From Gonium pectorale (Eukaryota > Chlorophyta > Chlorophyceae > Chlamydomonadales > Volvocaceae), in the NCBI GenBank assembly GCA_001584585.1, contig LSYV01000049.1, forward strand, positions 950,636 to 971,656: a stretch of DNA of 21,021 nucleotides. Reading direction: 5' to 3'. The position numbers were made by a program, and so were the translations under genes. The notes beneath the pieces are model-generated. The model was not told the DNA's origin and did no database searches. It saw only the letters and a program-made list of their open reading frames with translations. Within the stretch, counting starts at the first letter, position 1; every line of letters starts with the position of its first letter. Shown in pieces: positions 1 to 8,300 of this stretch.

Positions 1-469
1 TGCACCTCGCCCGAGTCCACTGTTGCGGCTTCCCGTTGTGGCCATAAGTAGCACGCATACTGCTATACCGTGCAACTCAAGCGGCGCTGGGCGCTCCCGT
101 GGCGCTTGCGGTTCTTCCCTTTCGGTCTCCTCGGTTTCTCCGTCGGCTCATCTTTCGTGTTCCCCGTTGCGGCATGCTTGGTCGACCTTTCGCTCGGGCA
201 GGCGTCGGCAGCGTTGGCCCCGGGGGGGTTCGCGCTCCAAGCCATCCCAGCGTTCTGGTCACCGGCAGGGGCCCCGATGAATGCATGCAGTGCAAATGCT
301 AGGAAGAGTCGCAGCGTGTCGCTGCTGGTTGCTCTTCGCGGGCTCGTTCGTTCCATCGCCACAGCCTTCGGTGCTGGGCCGGCTAAGTTGCCACATTTGT
401 TATCGTTCGTCGACGACTGCAGGGTGCTCTACGTGACGTGGGTGCGTTGGCTGTTTCACATTGGTCAAA

Positions 470-509
470 GTTGTTGCTATATCATTGCTATATCATTGCT
501 ATATCATTA
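470..509. repeat. 11-bp... atatcattgct tandem repeat, about 3.5 copies
   Basis: The unit atatcattgct is repeated head to tail from about 470 to 509. It is AT-rich against a GC-rich background. No function is evident. Confidence 0.8.
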
Positions 510-564
510 TGCCGGTTGAATGTTTGCCTCTGTGCTGCGCTTCATGGGCTGCGGGTTAGTTGCG

Positions 565-664
565 ATCGGCTGTCAACTGTTGATGCAAGTCTTAGGGTGC
601 TGGGAGACAGAGGTGAACCGGCCCAATGGGCGAGCCCGGGCTGAGCGAACGTGCAAGGCCTCTG
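565..664 (+). mobile_element. short LINE fragment, zf-RVT-adjacent region
   Basis: From 598 to 664 this matches 15475-15541 with about four differences in 67 bp. It reads LGCWETEVNRPNGRARAERT followed by CKA. In this copy the codon after ERT is TGC (652-654), whereas the 15.5-kb copy has TGA. Similarity upstream of 590 fades. No further LINE motifs were recognised on either side. Confidence 0.7.
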
Positions 665-779
665 GGCCACTGCCAAGGTGCGCGCGCGGGGTTGCTGTTC
701 ATGGTGATGGTGATTGTGCACTTCATCTGTTTTCCCTTCCTTGGCTGCTGCCGGTGGGGCCACTGGTCCGGTGAATGAC

Positions 780-1857
780 TCTGCTTCATCGCCGTGTGAC
801 AATTGAGGCTTTTCTTCGCACCGTGATGGAAGAGAAAACCAATCGGGCGGTTAAGCTCTTGGAGCAGCGGTTCAAGCACACGCAGCAGATGGTTGATGAG
901 TCAGCGTGAAAGAAAGGAATTCGGCTTGCCTTTGACAAACCTTGCCCGCAGAGCGGTACACCAAGGAGGTCGTCGAGGATATTGTACGGGCGGCCCGTGC
1001 AGCAGACGTCATATGTTGATGCATCAACATTGAGGCTGCTGCCTCACAGTATCAGCGCAGTGTCCTGGCTGCTGGCTCTGACTCTGATGCGTCCAACACC
1101 CCGTGGCAGGTGCGCTTTCAACTGAATGTGGCTGATGTGCAGTGAGCCTGACGCATGGTGCTTATGCTTCAGGTGCCATACGTGCGTACAGCTCCGGCTG
1201 CGAGAGAAAGAGATGCTACTGGTCCTTGAGGCGCAGAAGCAATGCACGGACCGTGCACTTGCGGGTTGTGATGCACAATGTAGACGTCATATGCACTTGC
1301 GGGTTGTGCATATGACAATCAAGGAAACCCGGCGCCTACAGGCAGCGGCGTTAAGGAAGCGGCGCCAGGTTGAGGATGGAGGTGCTGGAGGAGATGTACA
1401 TGTGGCAGGCATTTGGGGAGCCTGACCCAAGCAGGATCGAGCGAGAGGCTGAGCCCGCAACAGGTCAAGGAGCTGAAGGTGCCGGAGTCCCAGCCTCCTT
1501 GGCATGCGGGCGGGGTGGGGCGGGTTTCGCATGCATCGGCTGCATTACGGCCGACTGGACAATGCCGCGTATGCCAACCTTTCTCGTGCAAAGGAGCAGG
1601 CGGCCCTTAACGTGCAGGATTTGAACAGGATGGCCAGTAACCTGTTTGCATTTGCGGCCCAGCTCAACGCTGCACGATCACACAAGCTGGGCGCGTGTGA
1701 GGGCAGCGTGTACCTGCTGGATGCACGCATCCAAGTGGTAGCAAGACTACTGCAGGCGGAGCTGCACGCAGCAGTCGATGGTTTTGGCAGGGTAGTAGTC
1801 GATGGTAATAGTTTGTGCATCCACCATGACATGTCATACGTTTTGATGGTTTAAGGG
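780..1857 (+). pseudogene. decayed plus-strand coding-like stretches, family unknown
   Basis: Several short stretches on the plus strand look coding: TIEAFLRTVMEEKTNRAVKL at about 800-860, YTKEVVEDIVRAARAADVI near 955-1012, EKEMLLVLEAQKQCTDRAL near 1205-1260, and a 116-codon frame at 1504-1854. The last includes YGRLDNAAYANLSRAKEQAA and YLLDARIQVVARLLQAELHA. They are helical, rich in Ala, Glu, Arg and Leu, and broken by stops and frame changes. A 15-bp word cacttgcgggttgtg occurs at 1256 and again at 1293. It could be a dead transposon gag or a gene with unrecognised introns. Confidence 0.35.
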
Positions 1858-2279
1858 TCTAGATAGACTTCGAGTGCGGGTGATAGCTCAACTTGAATGA
1901 AAGTTCGTCTGACATGTCAGAATGCGTGGCGGGCTGTTGATTTTGCACAGGACATTTCGCAAAGGCACTGATTTCTCCAGTGCAGGAGCCTGTACAGGAG
2001 GCTGCTTGCACGGCTGGGCGGAGGCATGATAGGGTCAAGACGCAGCGGGAGAATGTCGGGTTTGCGCAGGGCCATGCCCCTGTCCTTTCTTCAAGGTCGT
2101 AACCATCCCAAACATACATGCCTTGCAGCTTGCCCTGCCCCAAAGTAGTGAACTCGCTCAGTTCTGTACGTCCGTGCGGTGTCTGAACACCAGGCTTTCT
2201 GCCCATGCCTCATGCCATGTGTCAGATCTAGGCGATGCCTTGAACGACATGTAACCCAGCCCAGCTAGCATGCCCCTCA
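1858..2279. other. no supported gene
   Basis: A 115-codon minus-strand frame is open here (2206-1859), but it has no recognised motif and only a plain composition. I see no splice sites, repeats or RNA genes that I can support. Two copies of the palindrome tgacatgtca lie at 1827-1836 and about 1910-1919. Confidence 0.5.
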
Positions 2280-3241
2280 TCAAGCCCGTCGTGTGGACCG
2301 CGGCCGCCCTCCCCCCTCGAAGAGGGGCACGATCTGCTCGTGCAGGGCCCTGTACTCTCGCTGCTTCGCGTCAGAAGCCCCTTCGCTGTGCAGTGCCGTC
2401 AGGGCCGTGAAGAGCGAGCGGATGGCAGCTAGATCAGGGACATCCAACGCCATAGCCGCCCGGAGCGCAGTCACGGTCGCCACCCAGGCATCGGGCGTGG
2501 CAGGAACCCACGAAGGACCGCCCTGCACAGCCTACCCCCTGCCCGCCTTCCAGCACTTCCGGAGGTAGCCCACGTGCTGCACGTTCCGCGCCTTGCTGTG
2601 CTGCGGCACGGCAAAGCGCGCCGCGCGAATCCACAGCTCGATTGGTCCATCCTCCCCCAGATGCTCCGACTCGGACATGGAGCGATGAATGGAATTCAGC
2701 TGTGAGAGGAACGCGGGTAACAAAGCAGTTGACACACAGGAACGAAAGATATGCCTGGAATGACAAGAGCCATTGTAAGTAGGATTGTGTGGATCTTCAG
2801 GCAACGCCCGACACCAAAGAGACAGAAGCACCCTTTAGCACTCACATCCGCCGACGGCAGCCGTATGCCATGGTGCCTGCGCGGCACGGTCACCGGCCAT
2901 GGGCCCTCGTCTCCTGATCGCTCGTTCCCGGAGTTCATGAGCCTCTGAAAAAGCCCGCCACCCGAACCAGCTCTGTGCGGCTGCTGCTGGAAAGCCGGAT
3001 CATCAGGAGCCGGAGGTGGCAGCCCTTGTGGCTGAGGCGGCATTGCAAAGCGAAGGGCAAGCCCTGGCTGTTGCGGAAACACATTGCCAGCCGCGGCCAG
3101 CCAAGGGTTGACCTCAGACAACGCCTGGCCCTGGAGCCCGCCCACAGCGGCGTGCAGCGCCGCTGTTAGGGCGCCTGCGCCCTGCTGCTGCTCCACTGCC
3201 GCCGCCGCCACTGCAGCCGCCGCCGCCTGCCCGGAGGGCAC
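2280..3241 (-). pseudogene. two-exon gene or pseudogene with in-frame TAG, family unknown
   Basis: Exon A (3241-2846) codes Ala/Gln-rich sequence, then SEVNPWLAAAGNVFPQQPG and a Pro-rich block, then GLFQRLMNSGNERSG. It ends at donor GAT|GTGAGT in phase 0. Exon B starts at 2699 after acceptor CTCACAG, also phase 0, and reads SMSESEHLGEDGPIELWIRA, then AVPQHSKARNVQHVGYLRKC. A TAG stops it at 2532-2534. The same frame then stays open for 84 more codons (ATPDAWVATVTALRAAMAL, AAIRSLFTALTALHSEG, YRALHEQIVPLFEGG) to a TGA at 2280-2282. The continuation looks coding, so the TAG is probably a disabling mutation or a sequencing error. The 5' end is lost in a tandem repeat next to a LINE. It could be a transposon gag-like gene. 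Confidence 0.5.
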
Positions 3242-3435
3242 GGCCGCGACCTGCTGCGTGCTGAGCGGCGCGCTGCGCCTCGGCGAGGGCGCCTGCTGCG
3301 CCCTGCTGCTGCTCGACTGCCGCCACTGCCACCGCAGCAGTAGCTGCTCGCTGCTTGACCAAAGGGCATGCCCATGACCTGCTGCTGAGCGAGCGGCGCG
3401 CTGCGCCGCGGCGCCTGCGCCCTGCTGCTGAAGCT
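3171..3435. repeat. ~120-bp tandem repeat coding Ala/Gln-rich sequence
   Basis: The word gcgcctg-c/ctg-cgccctgctgctg starts units at 3171, 3289 and 3411, spaced 118 and 122 bp. The minus strand unit codes GQAAAAAVAAAAVEQQQGA-like sequence. The second and third units are in other frames because their lengths are not multiples of three. The repeat abuts the start of the LINE remnant. Confidence 0.75.
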
Positions 3436-4747
3436 ATTCCCCCGGGAGCTGCATGTCTCAAAATCCCGTGTACTGCTGGCCGGTATCACGGACGTGATGT
3501 ACAACCTCGCGCTAGCGGGGAAACGAATTGAGCTTATGAAAGCCACCTCACATACTGGATTACACGGCAACGACATGGCCGACCAGGGGCCAAGCCTAGC
3601 AGCGACTGACCCAGAGGTCTGCACCCTGGCAGAAACGGCGGACAACGAGCCGTTCGCAGACCTCTGGTGGTGCGCTGAGACCAGAAAAGGCCCGGACTAC
3701 TATGTGAGCGACCTCAATGTGTAACTACAGAGAGCGCTGGACCCAGACGCATAAACTGGGTACACCAACAACACCACACAAGTAATAAACAACGAGTACT
3801 GCGTGGAGAGGCGCGTCCACATGCCTGGACAGCAGCAACTACACCTCAATGAAAGGCGCCAACGACATATGAACTCTGCGCCAACTAACTCCTAAACACG
3901 CGCTGGGGCACACTCTACTGCCGACACTCGACATTGCCCTGCTTTACGGACACACGGGGGCTGACGGCATCTGCTCGGTGTGCAAGGAACATGCACTGAT
4001 AACACGAAAAGCGCCCCAAAAAGGGACCCGCGGGCATATCCTGGGCGGGTGCCTTAGCTCAACCCTCAGCGGCATGTACACCCACCGACACGACACAGCG
4101 GTGCGCACCATTGCGAATAACATCCAGGGGGTGCCCATGGAGGAGGATACATGCTGATTGACGCGGGTAAGGCAGACCTGCAACCCGACTACGTCTCTGG
4201 TAAACACCCACCCACCGGGGTGGATGCTACCCGGCGATACAACGCGGCAAGCCGCATCCCGCCTCAGGTCGGACATCCTGTTCATCCCCACGCTCGCTCC
4301 CGCAAGTGGCGACCGAGCGGCCTTATTACAAACGGCCGGACGACCGGTCGAAGCACCTTGTCGACCTGGTGGAAGTAGGCTACACAGGAGATCTCCGGCA
4401 CGCGGAGAAAGAAGACGAGAAGACAACCCAACACAGACAGCTGCAGGCGCTCCTGGAACCGCCGGGTGCACGGTGCACTACACGAGCGCCCAGATTGTGA
4501 CCTGAGGGCACGACGGAACAATCACAGCTAGTCAGCGATCGACCCTCAAAACCCTCCTCAAGACCTGGGTGTCACCACTGAGGCAGCACAAGAGTGCTGC
4601 GTCACACTGCACAAACATTCAGTCGCCAGCATGGGACCTATAATCAAGACGTACATGCGTCTGGAGAAAGACGGGACCCCCACCATAACCTTTACGGCCA
4701 GTGTTCTCGGTGGCGGGCCGGCGCTCGCCGGCGCTCGCTTGTTATAA
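3435..4747 (+). mobile_element. decayed LINE 3' end with RNase H and Zn-knuckle region
   Basis: The plus strand shows, in order, PRELHVSKSRVLLAGI and ALAGKRIELMKATSHTGLHG followed by NDMAD. The H-T-G-x-x-G-N-D-x-A-D box is the C-terminal motif of LINE RNase H. From 3936 comes GICSVC, then GHILGGCL and MYTHRHDTAVRTI, a Cys/His-rich domain. Then come VEVGYTGDLRHAEKEDEK and QHRQLQALL, and finally DLGVTTEAAQECC through GGGPALAGARLL and a TAA at 4745-4747. These blocks lie in changing frames (frames 2, 3, 2/3, 1, 3, 2), so several frameshifts have accumulated. The 5' end is truncated at about 3435, next to an Ala/Gln-coding repeat. Confidence 0.8.
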
Positions 4748-4785
4748 TAAATAAAGTTAATAAAAATTATTATTCGTGCAATGTG
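4742..4785. other. AT-rich tail after the LINE stop
   Basis: The sequence ttataataaataaagtta and following A/T-rich bases come straight after the LINE's last codon. This is the only strongly AT-rich spot in the window. It probably represents the LINE's short 3' untranslated region. Confidence 0.5.
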
Positions 4786-4817
4786 CTTAAGTGCTTGCTT
4801 GCGTGACCGAACCGTGC

Positions 4818-4884
4818 ACGTGCCTGCCGTACGTGCCTGCCGTACGTGCCTGCCGTACGTACCTGCCGTACGTGCCTGCCGTAC
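4818..4884. repeat. 13-bp tandem repeat gtgcctgccgtac, about 5 copies
   Basis: Five near-perfect 13-bp units run head to tail, with one unit carrying gtacctg instead of gtgcctg. They lie between the LINE 3' end and the 3' end of the large gene. Confidence 0.9.
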
Positions 4885-4968
4885 AGTGCGAGGCGCCACA
4901 CACAAGCTCAAACGCACGTGCGCTCCGTCCGGCCAGCGGCACACAGGCTCACTGTGAAAGAGCTCACT

Positions 4969-4973
4969 TTACA
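4969..4973 (-). terminator. TGTAA polyadenylation signal candidate
   Basis: The pentamer TGTAA, the usual polyadenylation signal of Chlamydomonas-type algae, reads on the minus strand here, about 98 nt after the TAG stop of the large gene. The short spacing fits a compact 3' untranslated region. Confidence 0.5.
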
Positions 4974-5070
4974 CATACATTTCAGCGGCCCACAATGTAA
5001 TCGTCGGTACACCGTTCTAAGGTCACGCTTATGTGCGGGCACGGCAGGCCGTCCTGGCCCAGGCTATCGT

Positions 5071-5324
5071 CTAGTACACCTGGAAGCAAGCCCAGTCGAT
5101 GTTTGTGTTGTACTGCGTCGTGCCGCACGCGCCGTCGCGGAACGCGTTCTTCTTCAGCACGCAGCGTCCGTCATCCAGTCGCAGGAAGAAGTAGCAGGTG
5201 GACGTCTGCAGGCACTTGTTGGCGCAGTCTGCCAGGCTGAGGCGGGTGAAGGAGGCATAGCAGCCCGAGTCGTCGTTGTAGTGGTCGCCCTGCACGTCCC
5301 AGTCAGACACGCAGTAGAACTGGC
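5071..5324 (-). other. exon 36: PAN/Apple-like module 2 and C-terminus (residues ~1830-1913)
   Basis: A second copy of the same pattern is coded in one exon: GQFYCVSDWDVQGDHYNDD, then LADCANKCLQTSTCYFFLR, then GRCVLKKNAF, then IDWACFQVY and the stop. It aligns with module 1 at W/Y-D-x-x-G-D, C-x3-C, C-Y/V-F and C-x-L-K. The protein ends two residues after the conserved Cys-Phe, so there is no tail for a GPI signal or membrane anchor. Confidence 0.7.
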
Positions 5325-8300
5325 CTGCGGCGTGGCGGCACAGCGAGGCGCGTGGGTTGAACGGGGTTGGGCGTCTGTGCAAGCAGGCGGCAACGCGGAC
5401 TGCATGAAACGGTGCTTGGAGCGGGATGGGGCGGGGCGGGGCGACGTCCGATCGCGTGCGCCGCGGCGATCAAGGCGGAACGCCTGGTGACCCCTCGTGC
5501 GCCAGCCACAACAGGCGGACTGCCCACAGCGGTCTGGGGCAGCCACCTCTGCGCCCCTTCTCCCAGTGCCCCTGTCGTTGTCATGAGCGCCATAGCGCCC
5601 TAGCGCCGCAGCACACTCGCGCCCGGGCGCACGCACCGTAGTTGGCCCGCATCCAGCAGGACGCGTCCACCCAGGAGCGGTAGCCGGTGGAGCCGCCGCT
5701 GCCCGCCAGCGGGTTGGACTTGAGGTAGCAATAGCCGTCATTGGTGCGCACGAAGTACACGCACCTGCGGGCACAAAGTAAGGGCAAAGGTTAGCTAGGG
5801 GTGGGCAAAGGGGTGAGCGCGGAGGGTGCGTTGCCGGCCGCGCTCACTACGCCAATCCGCGTCTCTGCATTACCGCAGACCTGTATTGGCCGTTCGCTGC
5901 AGTTCGCTGTCCATGAGGTTCCAGACAGCCTCCGGCCTCCCTGTTCCCGGCACTACTCATCCATCCCCGTGCAAGACCCTAGGTACCCTTGGCTCGCTAA
6001 TCCATTCCCCTTTGTCAACCCCAATGTTCTATCCTCCCGCCCCCGCTGCCACCTGGAGTCCGCGTAGCAGGCATCGGAGCACTGCTGGCGTGTGCTGGTC
6101 ATCAAGTAGCCGCGGACGTCATCGCCACGGATGTCGTACCGGCTCCGGCAGTTCCAGGTGGCGCCTGCGGGTGGCGCACAGCGCAGCCAACCACCAGGGA
6201 GGGGAGGGGAGCGGGTGGTCAGCAGGACCAACAACAGTAGTGGTAGGGGGGGGGCGCCGCCCGGTGTGCGACGTGCCGGAGGCAGGTGAGCTACTCAGGC
6301 CACGCGATTCGCTGCCCAACGCATGTTGGTTGGGATGCGGGGTGCCGCGGAGCCAACCGCCAGCCCCACGAAACCGCGCGTGCGCGAACTACATACCACG
6401 AGGCGTGGACGGCGGAGGCGGGGACGGAGGCGGAGGGGCCGGAGGGGGCGGCGGGCCGCACACCAGGTTGCCGTTACTGTTATGCACCAGCCAGGACTCT
6501 CTGCAGTTGAACATTGACAGCGAGGACCACACGGAGCTTCCGCTCATCGTACCGCAGCTGCACAACAGGGTGCAACCGCCGTATGAGCAAGAAACGCAAG
6601 AGTACGTGTACGAGCCGCTGGGTGTGAAAACGAATGGGCAATTTGGCGGCGGAGGAGGGGGCGGCGACGGCGGGGGCGGCGACGGCGGGGGCGGTGACGG
6701 CGGGGGCGGCGACGGCGGGGGCGGCGACGGCGGGGGCGGCGACGGCGGGAGTGGCGACGGGGGGCGTGGCGACGGGGGGCGTGGCGACGGTGGGCGTGGC
6801 GACGGGGGCGTGGCGACGGCGGCCGAGGTGGCCTGGGTGAAGGTGGCTTCGGCGGTGACGGTGGCTGTGGTGTGGGGCAAGGCAGGGGGCCGAAGTCAGG
6901 ACATGCGCAAAATTATGGCTTAACCATGGTGCGCTGCACTCACCCTGGGGGATGGCGGTGGCGGCGGCGGCGGTGAGGGATCTGCGTGATGAGAGGGCGG
7001 GGCGTGAGCGCAGTGGCGGGCGGGCCAAGCAAGGAGCGTTCTTGGCAGTCTGATGTGCGTGGCGGCTTACCATAAGCTGAGCGAGCACATCAAGGCCACG
7101 TGTAGTGACCGAACCAGCCCCAGCCCCTCCTCCCAAAAGCTAACTCACTGTAGCAGCGCACGGATACGTACGAGCGGCGCCCGTCCACGCACAGCGGCGG
7201 CTTGGCCGTGGCGTTCCAGCTGCACGACATCAGGCCCGACTCCGCGCCGCTGCATTGGACCACCTGTGGGTAACAACCGCACACCAAGAGGCAGGCACGG
7301 GGCAGGCGGCCCATCAGCGGCGGAATGTGCGTTGTATTGCGCATGAATAGAGGGCCTTGCATCCAACAGGTGCACAGCAGAACGAAGGCACGCCGCCGCC
7401 CGCTGCACCCGCACCCGCACCTGGCTGATCGCCGGCACCCCAAGCGGCGGCAGGAAGTCCGTGGCGTTGATCACCACCACGCCCTCGGCCCATCCCATGC
7501 CGCGGCAGGCCGCGCGCGCCTCGCTGTTGGTGAAGTTGGCGGCGCAGAAGCTGCGGAAGGTGTTGTTCAGCATGATCTCCAGCCGGCCCGCCACGGCCGA
7601 CTGCTCCTGGAGCGCGGCCTTGCCGTCCACCAGCCGCAGGTAGCCTGGTGGTGGTGGTGGTACGCAGCGTGTCACATGAGGCGCGTTAATGGAAGATGGA
7701 AACGGCATGTTCGTGCAAAGGCATGGCTGGACCGCAGCCTGACTTGCGCCCGCGTCCAATGCCTGCATCCAATGCCGCTCTCGCCACTCTGCCGCCATCT
7801 CAGCTGCCAGCCAATCTAGGGCTTTATTTGCCAGCTTTGCCACCCAACGGCTCGCTGGGCATGCAGCCCGCGCCAGCCCGCCACACTACCATCCCAGCTC
7901 CCTGCCGCCAATGCTGCGGCTTCGTTCTACCACCCCAACGGCCCGCTGAGCATGTGACCGGTGCCAGCCCGCCCGCACCTTGGGGATAGTTGCTGCACTT
8001 CAGGTGGATGTCCTGGTCGTGCTTGCAGTCGTGGTAGCCCCAGGCGTTGCGCTCGCAGGCCGCCAGGTTGTCCTCATCGCCGTAGCAGTCGGTGTTGTCC
8101 AGCCAGATGGACGTCTGGTCGGCCCAGGGCGCGGCGGCGGGCGCCACCAGCGCGCCCACATTACCGGAAGCGCACGGCGGCTCGCCCTGAGAGCCCATGA
8201 GCGGTGAGAAGAGCAGTGGCAAGCCGTGTTACCCGTGTGCACCGTTGCGCCGGTAGGTCTCGCTAGAAGCCCCGCTCAAGACCCACGCTTCCATCACTTG

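Noticed and set aside
5826..6923. 365-codon plus-strand open frame rich in Gly and Asp
   Set aside because: It is the antisense of exons 33-34. Its Gly/Asp repeats mirror the PPSPP hinge codons, and the minus strand has consistent splice sites and Cys-rich domains.
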